Below, one piece after another: positions 37,051 to 45,859 of a stretch of 64,000 nucleotides of DNA. The DNA is taken from contig NZ_NKYF01000002.1 in NCBI RefSeq assembly GCF_002262885.1, positions 434,001 through 498,000 on the forward strand. Reading direction: 5' to 3'. The translations under genes and the position numbers were made by a program. Under the pieces are notes generated by a model. It was not told where the DNA came from. It ran no database searches and saw only the letters and a list, made by a program, of their open reading frames with translations. The DNA comes from Pseudonocardia sp. MH-G8 (lineage in GTDB: Bacteria; Actinomycetota; Actinomycetes; Mycobacteriales; Pseudonocardiaceae). Position 1 is the stretch's first letter; every line of letters starts with the position of its first letter.

Positions 37051-39666
37051 TCATTTCGAGGTGACCGGGAGGCCGCGGCCGACGATCAGACCGCCGGTGC
37101 CGCCCTCCGCCAGCGGGTCGAGGTCGACCCGCACCGCGTCGCCTTCGCGGACCTCACCGGCCAGCAGCTGGCGCGCCAGCTGGTCGCCGATGGCCGACTG
37201 GACCAGCCTGCGCAGCGGCCGCGCCCCGTAGACCGGGTCGAACCCGTTCATGGCGAGCCATTCGCGCCCCGCGTCGGTGACCTCCAGCGTGAGCCTGCGC
37301 CTGCCCAGCCTGCGGCGCAGCACGTCGAGCTGGATGTCGACGATCGAGGTGAGCTCCTCGGTGGACAGCGCGTGGAAGACCACCACGTCGTCGAGCCGGT
37401 TGAGGAACTCCGGCTTGAAGTGCTTCTGCACGACCGCCATGACCGCGTCCCGGCGGCCGCGGTCGTCGAGCGCCTGGTCGGCGATGACCTGCGAGCCCAG
37501 GTTGGAGGTGAGCACCAGGATCGTGTTGCGGAAATCAACCGTGCGGCCCTGCCCGTCGGTGAGCCTGCCGTCGTCGAGCACCTGCAGCAGCGTGTCGAAC
37601 ACGTCCGGGTGCGCCTTCTCGACCTCGTCGAACAGCACCACGCTGTACGGGCGGCGGCGCACCGACTCGGTGAGCTGCCCACCCTGGTCGTAGCCCACGT
37701 AGCCGGGAGGCGCACCGACCAGCCGGGCCACCGAGTGCTTCTCGGAGTACTCGCTCATGTCGATGCGGACCATCGCCCGCTCGTCGTCGAAGAGGAAATC
37801 CGCGAGAGCCTTGGCCAGCTCCGTCTTGCCGACGCCGGTGGGGCCGAGGAACAGGAACGATCCCGTGGGCCGGTTCTCGTCGGCGATGCCTGCACGGGCG
37901 CGCCGCACGGCGTCGGACACCGCGCGCACGGCCTCGGCCTGCCCGACCACGCGCTTGCGCAGCTCGTCCTCCATGCGCAGCAGCTTCGCCGTCTCGCCCT
38001 CGAGCATGCGACCGGCCGGGATGCCCGTCCACGCGGACACGACGTCGGCGACGTCGTCCGGGCCGACCTCCTCCTTGAGCATCACGTCGGCGTCGGGCGC
38101 GGTGACGGCGGTGGACTCGGCGAGCTTCTTCTCCAGCGCGGGGATGCGCCCGTAGCGCAGCTCCGCGGCCCGGCCCAGGTCGCCGTCGCGCTCGGCACGC
38201 TCCGACTCGCCACGCAGCGACTCCAGCTGCTCCTTCAGCTCACGCACCGACTCGATGGCCCCGCGCTCGTTCTGCCAGCGCGCGGTGAGGGCGGACAGCT
38301 GCTCGCGCTGCTCGGCCAGCTCGGCGCGCAGCGCGGCCAGGCGCTCGACGGAGGCGGCGTCGGGCTCCTGCGACAGCGCCATCTCCTCGATCTCCAGGCG
38401 GCGCACCGCGCGCTCGACCGTGTCGATCTCGACGGGCCGGGAGTCGATCTCCATCCGGAGCCGGGACGCGGCCTCGTCGACGAGGTCGATGGCCTTGTCC
38501 GGCAGGAACCTCGCAGTGATGTAGCGGTCGGACAGCGTGGCGGCGGCGACCAGCGCGGCGTCGGTGATGCGGACGCCGTGGTGCACCTCGTAGCGCTCCT
38601 TGAGCCCGCGCAGGATGCCGACGGTGTCCTCGGGGGACGGCTCGCCGACCAGCACCTGCTGGAAGCGTCGCTCCAGCGCGGCGTCCTTCTCGATGCGCTG
38701 GCGGTACTCGTCGAGCGTGGTGGCCCCGACCAGCCGCAGCTCGCCGCGAGCCAGCATCGGCTTGATCATGTTGCCCGCGTCCATCGCGCCCTCGCCGCTG
38801 GCGCCCGCCCCGACGATCGTGTGCAGCTCGTCGATGAAGGTGACGATCTCGCCCGCGCTGTCGGTGATCTCCTTCAGCACGGCCTTGAGCCGCTCCTCGA
38901 ACTCGCCGCGGTACTTCGCGCCCGCGACCATCGCCCCGAGGTCGAGCGAGACCACCCGCTTGCCACGCAGCGACTCCGGCACGTCGCCGGCCACGATGCG
39001 CTGGGCGAGGCCCTCGACGATCGCGGTCTTGCCGACGCCGGGCTCGCCGATCAGCACGGGGTTGTTCTTGGTGCGGCGCGACAGCACCTGCACGACGCGG
39101 CGGATCTCGGTGTCGCGCCCGATCACCGGGTCGAGGTCGCCGGAGCGGGCCCGGGCGGTGAGGTCGACGCCGTACTTCTCCAGCGCCTGGTAGGTGCCCT
39201 CGGGATCGGGGCTCGTGACCCGGGTCGAGCCGCGGACCTTCGAGAAGGCCTCGCGCAGCGCGTCGGCCGTGGCACCGTGGCGACCCAGCAGGTCGGCCAC
39301 CTGGCTGCCGGACGTGGCGAGCCCGACCAGCAGGTGCTCGGTGGAGACGTACTCGTCACCCATCTCCGTGGCCAGCTGCTGGGCCGCGTTGATCGCGGCC
39401 AGCGCGGCGCGCGAGAGCTGCGGCGCGCTCACCGTGGAACCGGACGCCGACGGCAGCCGGTTGCCCAGCTGCGTGAGCTCGGCGCGCACGGCTGCGGCAT
39501 CGGCACCGACGGCGGCCAGCAGCGGCGCGGCGATCCCGTCGCCCTGGGCGAGGAGCGCACCCAGCAAGTGGGTGGGGCCGACGTCGGGGTTGCCGGCCAG
39601 CGCCGCGGCCTGCGCCGCGGCCGAGATCGCCTGTTGCGTCTTCGTGGTGGGGTTGAAGGAATCCAT
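37051..39666 (-). CDS. clpB: ClpB disaggregase
   Basis: The 871-residue chaperone has the N-domain ([15 protein letters not shown]), AAA1 with Walker [15 protein letters not shown] and Walker [15 protein letters not shown], the coiled-coil M-domain (residues about 400-520), and AAA2 with [15 protein letters not shown] and [13 protein letters not shown]. It works with DnaK to rescue aggregated proteins. The ATG at 39666 has the family N-terminus and a GAGGGG site. Upstream lie a HAIR repeat and a SigH-type promoter, so HspR and an oxidative-stress sigma factor probably control it. Confidence 0.98.
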   Translation of the reverse strand: MDSFNPTTKTQQAISAAAQAAALAGNPDVGPTHLLGALLAQGDGIAAPLLAAVGADAAAVRAELTQLGNRLPSASGSTVSAPQLSRAALAAINAAQQLATEMGDEYVSTEHLLVGLATSGSQVADLLGRHGATADALREAFSKVRGSTRVTSPDPEGTYQALEKYGVDLTARARSGDLDPVIGRDTEIRRVVQVLSRRTKNNPVLIGEPGVGKTAIVEGLAQRIVAGDVPESLRGKRVVSLDLGAMVAGAKYRGEFEERLKAVLKEITDSAGEIVTFIDELHTIVGAGASGEGAMDAGNMIKPMLARGELRLVGATTLDEYRQRIEKDAALERRFQQVLVGEPSPEDTVGILRGLKERYEVHHGVRITDAALVAAATLSDRYITARFLPDKAIDLVDEAASRLRMEIDSRPVEIDTVERAVRRLEIEEMALSQEPDAASVERLAALRAELAEQREQLSALTARWQNERGAIESVRELKEQLESLRGESERAERDGDLGRAAELRYGRIPALEKKLAESTAVTAPDADVMLKEEVGPDDVADVVSAWTGIPAGRMLEGETAKLLRMEDELRKRVVGQAEAVRAVSDAVRRARAGIADENRPTGSFLFLGPTGVGKTELAKALADFLFDDERAMVRIDMSEYSEKHSVARLVGAPPGYVGYDQGGQLTESVRRRPYSVVLFDEVEKAHPDVFDTLLQVLDDGRLTDGQGRTVDFRNTILVLTSNLGSQVIADQALDDRGRRDAVMAVVQKHFKPEFLNRLDDVVVFHALSTEELTSIVDIQLDVLRRRLGRRRLTLEVTDAGREWLAMNGFDPVYGARPLRRLVQSAIGDQLARQLLAGEVREGDAVRVDLDPLAEGGTGGLIVGRGLPVTSK

Positions 39667-39725
39667 CCCCTCGGGTCCTCCTGCGTCGGGTCGGGCGGGC
39701 ACCATCGTGCCCTGTCGAGAAGAAC

Positions 39726-39751
39726 AACGTCAGGAAAGTTGAGCGTGTTCC
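39726..39751 (-). promoter_or_regulatory. SigH/SigR-type promoter of clpB
   Basis: On the minus strand GGAAC (39751-39747) and GTT (39728-39726) are separated by exactly 18 bases, the spacing of SigR/SigH promoters. The GGAAC lies within the spacer of the HAIR repeat, so bound HspR would occlude it. Confidence 0.6.
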
Positions 39752-39758
39752 GCTCAAG
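39738..39758. promoter_or_regulatory. HAIR repeat (HspR operator) between clpB and the TPR-AAA gene
   Basis: GTTGAGC, seven bases, GCTCAAG: near-consensus to the HspR-associated inverted repeat. It is about 70 bases upstream of clpB and 38 bases upstream of the divergent TPR-AAA start, just above that gene's predicted -35. It can therefore control both directions. Confidence 0.85.
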
Positions 39759-39795
39759 GCGGTCGGATCGTCACCCATCGGTGATACTGCCGCCG

Positions 39796-41034
39796 ATGCC
39801 TGATGACGTGCTCCTGACCAGTCTGCTCACCGCCGTCGACGCCGCCCCCGACGACGTCCCGCTGCGGCTGCACGTCGCCGCGCTCCTCGCCGACCACGGC
39901 CGGCCGACCGACGCCCTGCAGCACTGCAGCCACGCGCTCACCCGCGACCCCGGGAACCCCGACGCGCTGGCCCTGCTGCAGCGGGTCACGGCCGCGATGG
40001 CGAGCCCCACCGCCCCGCTGCCCGTCACACCTGCGGCACCACCACGGCCCGCGCCGCAGCGCCTGCGCGGCTTCGACTGGGCCCAGGCCGAGGAGCAGGT
40101 CGCGGGGATCGAAGAGCCCGTCCCCGCCGGGGACGACGCGCCGTCGCCCGTGGTCGAGGACATCGAGCGGCCCGCCGTCCGGCTGACCGACGTGGGCGGC
40201 ATGCAGCAGGTCAAGGAGCGGTTGGAGCTGGCCTTCCTCGGGCCCATGCGCAACCCGGCGCTCGCCAAGGCGTTCGGCAAGAGCCTGGGAGGCGGCCTGC
40301 TGCTCTACGGCCCGCCCGGGTGCGGCAAGACCTTCCTCGCGAAGGCGGTGGCGGGCGAGCTCGGCGCGAGCTTCTTCAGCATCGGGGTCTCCGACGTGCT
40401 CGACATGTACACCGGCCAGAGCGAGCGCAACCTCGCCCGGATCTTCGCCGAGGCCCGCCGCCACGCCCCCTGCGTGCTGTTCTTCGACGAGCTCGACGCG
40501 CTCGGCCAGAAGCGCTCCCACCTCACGCACTCCAGCAGCATGCGCAACACCGTCAACCAGATGCTGACGGAGCTGGACTCGGTGGCCGCCGACAACGAGG
40601 GCGTCTTCGTGCTGGGGGCCACCAACCACCCTTGGGACATCGACAGCGCGCTGCGCAGGCCCGGCCGCTTCGACCGCATGGTGCTCGTGCTCCCGCCCGA
40701 CGCGACGGCCCGCGCCGCGATCCTGCGCTACCACCTGCGGGACCGGCCGGTGGCGGAGGTCAACCTCGACCGGCTCGTCAAGATCACCGAGCACTTCTCC
40801 GGCGCCGACCTGGCGCACGTCTGCACCACCGCAGCCGAACGCGGTCTCGCGCTGTCGATGCGCGACGGCCGGATGCACGCGCTCACCACCAAGGACCTCG
40901 AGATGGCCGTCAAGGAGGTCCGGCCGAGCACGGGGCCGTGGTTCGCCACGGCGCGCAACGTCGTCGCCTTCGCCAACACCGACGGCGAGTACGACGACCT
41001 GTCGGTGTACCTGCGGAAGAACAAGAAGCTGTGA
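39796..41034 (+). CDS. TPR-AAA ATPase of Cdc48/FtsH-like type
   Basis: The 412-residue protein has a short TPR-like N-terminal region (residues 1-65), a Pro-rich linker, and one AAA domain. It carries Walker A GPPGCGKTFLAKAVAGE, Walker B VLFFDELDAL, sensor 1 LGATNHPWDI, two arginine fingers (RRPGRFDR) and an SRH region like Cdc48/p97 and ARC/Mpa. No protease domain is present. GATACT seven bases before the ATG suggests a leaderless transcript. The gene shares a HAIR operator with clpB and overlaps the next gene by four bases. A likely role is protein quality control; substrate unknown. Confidence 0.88.
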   Translation: MPDDVLLTSLLTAVDAAPDDVPLRLHVAALLADHGRPTDALQHCSHALTRDPGNPDALALLQRVTAAMASPTAPLPVTPAAPPRPAPQRLRGFDWAQAEEQVAGIEEPVPAGDDAPSPVVEDIERPAVRLTDVGGMQQVKERLELAFLGPMRNPALAKAFGKSLGGGLLLYGPPGCGKTFLAKAVAGELGASFFSIGVSDVLDMYTGQSERNLARIFAEARRHAPCVLFFDELDALGQKRSHLTHSSSMRNTVNQMLTELDSVAADNEGVFVLGATNHPWDIDSALRRPGRFDRMVLVLPPDATARAAILRYHLRDRPVAEVNLDRLVKITEHFSGADLAHVCTTAAERGLALSMRDGRMHALTTKDLEMAVKEVRPSTGPWFATARNVVAFANTDGEYDDLSVYLRKNKKL

Positions 41035-42071
41035 CCACCGCCCCGAACACCGCAGGGGCGCTGGAGCGCGCGGAGGGCCTGCGGCAGCTCGGGCGGCTCG
41101 ACGAGGCGGAGCAGACGCTGCGCGGTGCGCTGGCCGCCGAACCCGACGACCCGGACCTGCTGGGTGCGCTGGGATGGGTGCTCCACGCCGCCGACCGGCA
41201 CGTCGACGGCCTGGCGGCCGCGGAGGCCGCCACCGCCCGGGCCCCCGAGGACGCCCGCCACCACCTCCTGCGGGCCGTGCTGCACTCCGCGCTCGAGCGG
41301 CACGACGACGCCGTCGCCGCCGTCGGCACGGCGGGCTCGCTCGCCCCGCAGGATCCCGGGACCGCCCGGACCCGCGCTCGCGTCCTCGCCGCCGCCGGCA
41401 GGCTGCGCGAGGCAGGCGACGCCGCCCGCCACGCCGTGGCGCTCGCCCCCGAGTCCTCGGTCGCGCACCTCCTGCTCGCCGACATCGCCGACGACCTCGG
41501 GGACCGGCGGACCGCGCGCCGCGCCTACGAGGAGTCGCTACGGCTGGACCCGCAGAACGCCGTCGCCCGCCACGACCTGGCCGTGCTGGACGCGAACACG
41601 CGCCACCCGGCACGGGCGCTGCGCGGGCTCGTCGAGGCCGGGACGCTGGACCCCACGCTGCCGATCGTGCTGCAGACGATCACGGTGGTGCTCTGGAAGC
41701 TGTCGTGGCGGCTGCGGATGCTGTTCGTCGTGGCGACGGTCGCCTGCGTCGCCGCCGCGGGTCCCACCCCGGACGCCTCGACCTGGTCGGCGCGCATCGC
41801 GGCCACCATCGCGGTGCTCGTGATCGGCCTGCTGGTGTGGCGCACCATCCGCACCCTGCCCGAACGGACCCGCCCCGCCGTGCGGGCCGCTCTGCGCGCC
41901 GACGGTCCGCTCCGCCTCACCTACCTGGCGATCGTGGCGTGCGCGGTCCTGTTCCTCGCCGTGGCCGTGACCGGGATCGGCCTGTTCGCCGCGCTGGTGT
42001 GGCTCGTGCTCGGCCTGCTCGGGGTGCTGGCGCTGGTCGTCGGGCTCGCGCGCCGGTTCCGGCGGGCCTGA
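41031..42071 (+). CDS. TPR-repeat membrane protein, partner of the TPR-AAA ATPase
   Basis: The 346-residue protein has about five TPR units in the first 200 residues (for example LGRLDEAEQTLRGALAAEPDDPDLL and LGDRRTARRAYEESLRLDPQNAVA), then four membrane helices (about residues 220-240, 250-270, 295-315, 320-340). The GTG overlaps the ATPase stop by four bases (GTGA), so the two are translated together. It could tether the ATPase to the membrane or present membrane clients. No family recognised beyond TPR. Confidence 0.82.
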   Translation: MTTAPNTAGALERAEGLRQLGRLDEAEQTLRGALAAEPDDPDLLGALGWVLHAADRHVDGLAAAEAATARAPEDARHHLLRAVLHSALERHDDAVAAVGTAGSLAPQDPGTARTRARVLAAAGRLREAGDAARHAVALAPESSVAHLLLADIADDLGDRRTARRAYEESLRLDPQNAVARHDLAVLDANTRHPARALRGLVEAGTLDPTLPIVLQTITVVLWKLSWRLRMLFVVATVACVAAAGPTPDASTWSARIAATIAVLVIGLLVWRTIRTLPERTRPAVRAALRADGPLRLTYLAIVACAVLFLAVAVTGIGLFAALVWLVLGLLGVLALVVGLARRFRRA

Positions 42072-42082
42072 CCCGCCCGACG

Positions 42083-42814
42083 TCAACGGGGGCGCAGGGT
42101 CCGCGAGCTCCCCCCGCCGAGGTGCGTGGTGCTGGGGAAGCGCCTGCGCGCGGCATGCGGACGCGGGCGCCAGCGCGGCGTCTGCTTGGCCCCGAAGTAG
42201 TCGCCGCCCTTGCGGCCCGGGTCGTCGGTGCCCCACTCGCGCTTCTCGTGCACCCGGGCCATGCGGGGAATGTGCTTGCGGCAGTGGACGTAGGCCTCCT
42301 CGACGTCCACGACGACCCACCGCTCCACCCGCGGACCCTGGCCGAGGTCGGCCGGGACCTGCGGGAACGCCACTGTGAAGTCGGCACCCTCCACGATGCG
42401 GGCAGCGCCGTTGACGTGCAGCCCGATCAGGTCCTGGACGAAGTCGACCATCAGCAGGCCGACGTGGCAGTTCTCCGCGATGTTGCCCAGGCTCGCGTGC
42501 ACCCCGTTGCCGCGGTACTCGGGGTAGGCGAGCGTCCGGGCGTCGAGCACGCGGATGAAGCCGGGCGGCCCCGCCCGCAGCGACGCGTCGCACTCGCCCC
42601 TGCCGTCGGCGGAGGCGACGAAGACCATCTCCATCCGCTGCACGAAGGCCATCATGGTCGGCAACAGCCGGTCCCGGAGCTGGTCGGCGTAGAAGCGCCG
42701 AGCGCGCGTCTCCGTGCCGTAAGCGCATTGGAGCTCGTGCTCACCCCCCGACCCCGGGAGGGGATCATGCTCTACGGACGGTGACGGCACGTCCACGGAA
42801 CGCTGAACGGTCAC
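42083..42814 (-). CDS. Pyridoxamine-5'-phosphate-oxidase-like flavin-fold protein
   Basis: The protein of about 243 residues shows the split-barrel PNPOx-like fold: EMVFVASADGRGECDASLRAGPPGFIRV, then LAYPEYRGNGVHASLGNIAENCHVGLLMVDF and GLHVNGAARIVEG in separate blocks. These bind FMN, haem or F420 in the family. The exact GTG start is uncertain (42790, 42796 or 42814). It is divergent from the globin-reductase gene over about 160 bases, so the pair could respond to the same redox signal. Confidence 0.82.
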   Translation of the reverse strand: MTVQRSVDVPSPSVEHDPLPGSGGEHELQCAYGTETRARRFYADQLRDRLLPTMMAFVQRMEMVFVASADGRGECDASLRAGPPGFIRVLDARTLAYPEYRGNGVHASLGNIAENCHVGLLMVDFVQDLIGLHVNGAARIVEGADFTVAFPQVPADLGQGPRVERWVVVDVEEAYVHCRKHIPRMARVHEKREWGTDDPGRKGGDYFGAKQTPRWRPRPHAARRRFPSTTHLGGGSSRTLRPR

Positions 42815-42970
42815 CGAACGGGTGCCAGCGAGGGGCTGGGTGTGCGGAGCCACCCCACCACCGTGCCATCCTCGGGCTCGAGAGTCACCGGATGGCGTTG
42901 CGCGCGATAGGCTGGCGCCCCGGGACCCCGTCCCCGCTCCCCGTCCGTCGAGCAGGAAGAGCCGGCCTCC

Positions 42971-44143
42971 ATGACCGCTGACCAGTTGCTCACCGCAGGC
43001 CTTCCGAGCATCGGTGAGTCCCGCGGCGAGGAGTCGGGGCGGATGCGGCTCATCAAGGACAGCTGGGCGGCCGCCGAGTCGCACAGCGACGAGATGGGAC
43101 GGCTGTTCTACGCCACGCTGTTCCGGATCGCGCCCGAGACGCGCGACCTGTTCCCGGTGCACATGGAGGTCCAGCGCAGCCGGCTGATGCGGGCGCTCGT
43201 GCACTTCGTGCAGATGGTCGACCAGCCCGAGGACCTCGTGCCGTTCCTCGAGCAGCTCGGTCGCGACCACCGCAAGTTCGGTGTCGTCGCGCAGCACTAC
43301 GACGCCGTGGGCCAGGCCCTGATCGGCGCCATCCGCGCCCACGCCGGCGAGTCGTGGACCCCCCAGGTGCACGAAGCCTGGACCGGCGCCTACGCCGACC
43401 TCGCCACCGCGATGCGCACCGCCGCGCAGGCCGAGCGCGGCCCGGCGTCCTGGCTGGGACGCGTGGTCGAGCACACGCGCGTCGGCTGGGACCTCGCCAT
43501 GATCACCCTCCAGACCCCCGAACCCGTCCCGTACCGAGCCGGGCAGTACGTGAGCGTCGAGACACCGCAACGGCCCCGCCTGTGGCGCTACCTCTCGCCC
43601 GCCAACTCCCCCCGCGAGGACGGCACGCTCGAGTTCCACGTCCGCGCCGTCGACGGCGGATGGGTCAGCCGCGCGATCGTCGCCCACTCCCAGATCGGCG
43701 ACACCTGGCGCATCGGACCACCCATGGGTCGCATGCACGTCGACCCCTCGTCCGAACGCGAGCTGCTGATGGTCACCGGCGGCACCGGCATGGCGCCGAT
43801 CAAGGCCCTGCTCGAGGACATCGCACAGCGCCCGGAGCAGCCCCGCACCCAGGTCTTCGTGGGCGGTCGCACCTGGGAGGACCTCTACGACTTCGCCAGC
43901 CTGCGCAAGTTCTCCTACAGCAACACCTGGGTCGACGTGATCCCGGTCGTCGAGGACGACGAGGGCGCCACCGGCGCCGAGCGCGGCACCCTGGCCGACG
44001 TCGTCACCCGCTACGGCGCCTGGTCCGACCACGACGTGCTGGTCTGCGGCTCGCCCGCGATGATCCGCGCCACCGTCTCCCGCATGCTCGTGGCCGGCAC
44101 GCCGCTGGACCGGATCAAGTACGACCCGTTCACGATGGACTAG
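42971..44143 (+). CDS. Globin-FNR fusion (flavohaemoglobin-like, Rv0385-like)
   Basis: The 390-residue protein has an N-terminal globin domain with proximal histidine H100 in LGRDHRKFGV, then an FAD-binding domain (RYLSPAN) and an NAD(P)H domain (TGGTGMAPIKALLEDI; VLVCGSPAMI). Length equals that of mycobacterial Rv0385, which also lies by clpB. Such proteins dispose of nitric oxide or act as lactate/quinone reductases (type II flavohaemoglobins). An AGGAAGAG site precedes the ATG. Confidence 0.92.
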   Translation: MTADQLLTAGLPSIGESRGEESGRMRLIKDSWAAAESHSDEMGRLFYATLFRIAPETRDLFPVHMEVQRSRLMRALVHFVQMVDQPEDLVPFLEQLGRDHRKFGVVAQHYDAVGQALIGAIRAHAGESWTPQVHEAWTGAYADLATAMRTAAQAERGPASWLGRVVEHTRVGWDLAMITLQTPEPVPYRAGQYVSVETPQRPRLWRYLSPANSPREDGTLEFHVRAVDGGWVSRAIVAHSQIGDTWRIGPPMGRMHVDPSSERELLMVTGGTGMAPIKALLEDIAQRPEQPRTQVFVGGRTWEDLYDFASLRKFSYSNTWVDVIPVVEDDEGATGAERGTLADVVTRYGAWSDHDVLVCGSPAMIRATVSRMLVAGTPLDRIKYDPFTMD

Positions 44144-44170
44144 TGGCTGGTCCGTCCGGGACGACAACGA

Positions 44171-44620
44171 ATGTCTGATCCCACCCTGGTGAGCAGTGAC
44201 TCGGCGGACTGGGCGCCCGTCGTGCCGGACATGGTGGCGCACATCATCGACCAGCTCGGTCCCAGCCTCCCCGAAGGCCTCGCGCTCCTCGCTACCCCTC
44301 ACATCGCGCTCCTGACCACGAGCGGAAGACCACACGTGGTGGCCACGCAAGCAGTCCGCATTCCTGCAGCCGTCACCCGGCAAGATCTGGCCGACATCGC
44401 GGCGAACGTCCTTGCGGACGTACAGGACCTCGTGAGCGGCCATCTCGCCACACCGTGGCCCCTCACAGATACAGGATTCGGCACTCACCCCGTAGCCGAC
44501 CTCGTAGGCACGTCTTTGAGGATGCGCTTTTCGGCGCGGAACGCGACCGAAGACCAATCGATTCGTCTGCAGCCCTACTCGATACCGGAGGACCCGCCGG
44601 AGTTCGTCCTTTCCGGCTAA
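44171..44620 (+). CDS. Hypothetical protein with lower GC content
   Basis: The 149-residue protein starts MSDPTLVSSDSADWAPVV, has a hydrophobic stretch (EGLALLATPHIALLTTSG) and ends PEDPPEFVLSG. The DNA, mainly its second half, uses clearly more A/T and ends in TAA, unlike the neighbours. It lies between the globin-reductase and a VapBC-like module, so all three could mark recent insertion. No family recognised. Confidence 0.6.
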   Translation: MSDPTLVSSDSADWAPVVPDMVAHIIDQLGPSLPEGLALLATPHIALLTTSGRPHVVATQAVRIPAAVTRQDLADIAANVLADVQDLVSGHLATPWPLTDTGFGTHPVADLVGTSLRMRFSARNATEDQSIRLQPYSIPEDPPEFVLSG

Positions 44621-44639
44621 CCGACGCGAATGAGAACAG

Positions 44640-45071
44640 TCAGGAGGGGCTGATCACCCTCAGCCCGGCAGCACGTGCGGCCGCCGCCAACCGGTTGTCA
44701 TAGGTCACGAAGCCTGTGCCCACGGACGCGAGTTCGAGTGCCGACACCAGGTGGATGGCATCCAGCGTCCGCAGCATCGGGAGTTCGAGTGCACCGGCCC
44801 GAGCCAGCAGGTCACGATCGATCGAGACCTGCGCGATCGCGTCCAGAACGTCATCAGCCTCGGCGAGCTCCGCAGCGAGCTCAGCCGCGTCGATGAGCGC
44901 TCCCTGATCGTTGTGATTGCTTCGCCGGACCGCCCTGAGCACCTCTGCCTGGGCGAGCTCCGACGTGACGACGAGCTCGTCACCCCGCTCGTCCAACCAT
45001 GCCTGGAGTGCGTCCGACCCGTCCTCGTCACGGATCAACTTGACCAGCGCGCACGAGTCGAGGTAGATCAC
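44640..45071 (-). CDS. vapC: PIN-domain toxin (VapC-like)
   Basis: The 143-residue protein begins with the PIN motif MIYLDSCALVKLIRDE, with acidic residues D5 and, further on, E/D in AEVLRAVRR and LRTLDAIHLVSAL and TYDNRLAAAA: the four conserved acids of a PIN ribonuclease. It would cleave tRNA or rRNA when free. The stop side is near the 149-residue gene. Its start overlaps the antitoxin stop by four bases. Confidence 0.88.
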   Translation of the reverse strand: MIYLDSCALVKLIRDEDGSDALQAWLDERGDELVVTSELAQAEVLRAVRRSNHNDQGALIDAAELAAELAEADDVLDAIAQVSIDRDLLARAGALELPMLRTLDAIHLVSALELASVGTGFVTYDNRLAAAARAAGLRVISPS

Positions 45072-45388
45072 CGGTCCTCGTCGCCCCGAAGCTGCTCGAT
45101 CGTCTCGCCGAGAGGACGGACTCCCGGCCGGCGCGGCCGCGGCCGGCGGCCGGTCAGCCCGCCCGGGCGTCCCAGCCGGAGCTTTCCACGAGCAACGAGG
45201 TCCTCGACGCGCTGCTCGTCCTCACTGGCCGGGACCAGCCAGCCGACGAGGCGGCCGCCGCTGGTCAGGCGGCCGACGGCTCCGGCGGCCGCGAGCTCTG
45301 CGACGACCTTTCCGGCGTTGCGCAGCTCGCGGATCGCGATCTCCCGCTCGGGCGACCGCGGGTGGGGGACCGACACTTCATCGGACAT
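45068..45388 (-). CDS. vapB: Phd/YefM-type antitoxin (VapB-like)
   Basis: The 106-residue protein has the Phd/YefM-like fold: IAIRELRNAGKVVAELAAAGAVGRLTSGGRLVGWLVP in two blocks, followed by an Arg/Pro-rich C-terminus that would wrap the toxin. Its ATG at 45388 opens an operon with vapC (ATGA overlap). It lies just downstream of hspR on the same strand. Confidence 0.85.
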   Translation of the reverse strand: MSDEVSVPHPRSPEREIAIRELRNAGKVVAELAAAGAVGRLTSGGRLVGWLVPASEDEQRVEDLVARGKLRLGRPGGLTGRRPRPRRPGVRPLGETIEQLRGDEDR

Positions 45389-45421
45389 GACAGACAGAAT
45401 AGCCCGGTGTCGGTCAGGGTG

Positions 45422-45859
45422 TCAGGACCGGCGCTTCGGCTTCCAGACCACCAGCGCCTGCCTCCGGTCCACCGGCACCAGGTCGCGCCGGTAGGACGCG
45501 TGCACCGAGGCCGCGGCCTGCTCGGCGGAGGCACGGGCGGCGTCGAGCTCCTGCGCCATCTCCTCGAGGCGGGCGCGGAGCTCGTCGACGAGCTGCTCCA
45601 GCTCGATGATCCGCTTGACGCCGGCGAGGTTGACGCCCTCCTCCTGGGAGAGCCGCTGCACCTCGCGCAGCAGGGCGATGTCGCGCGGCGAGTAGCGGCG
45701 ACCGCCGCCGGCCGACCGGCCGGGGCGGACGAGCCCCAGCCGGTCGTAGCTGCGCAGGGTCTGCGCGTGCAGTCCGGCCAGCTCGGCGGCCACCGAGATG
45801 ACGAACACCGGGCTGTCCATGTTGGTACCGGGCGGGAGCCCGGGACCACCGCTGGTCAT
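45422..45859 (-). CDS. hspR: Heat-shock repressor HspR
   Basis: The 145-residue MerR-family protein has the helix-turn-helix VISVAAELAGLHAQTLRSYDRLGLVRP and the wing GGGRRYSPRDIALLREV, then a dimerisation coiled coil (IIELEQLVDELRARLEEMAQ). HspR binds HAIR repeats with DnaK as co-repressor and shuts the dnaK and clpB promoters. It is the last gene of the dnaK operon and overlaps dnaJ by four bases. Confidence 0.95.
   Translation of the reverse strand: MTSGGPGLPPGTNMDSPVFVISVAAELAGLHAQTLRSYDRLGLVRPGRSAGGGRRYSPRDIALLREVQRLSQEEGVNLAGVKRIIELEQLVDELRARLEEMAQELDAARASAEQAAASVHASYRRDLVPVDRRQALVVWKPKRRS

Noticed and set aside
37372-41034. Very long plus-strand open frame antisense to clpB that runs into the TPR-AAA gene
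   Set aside because: It is a shadow of the third-position GC bias. The translated sequence across clpB is Gly/Arg/His/Gln-rich with no domain; only the part from 39796 is a real gene.
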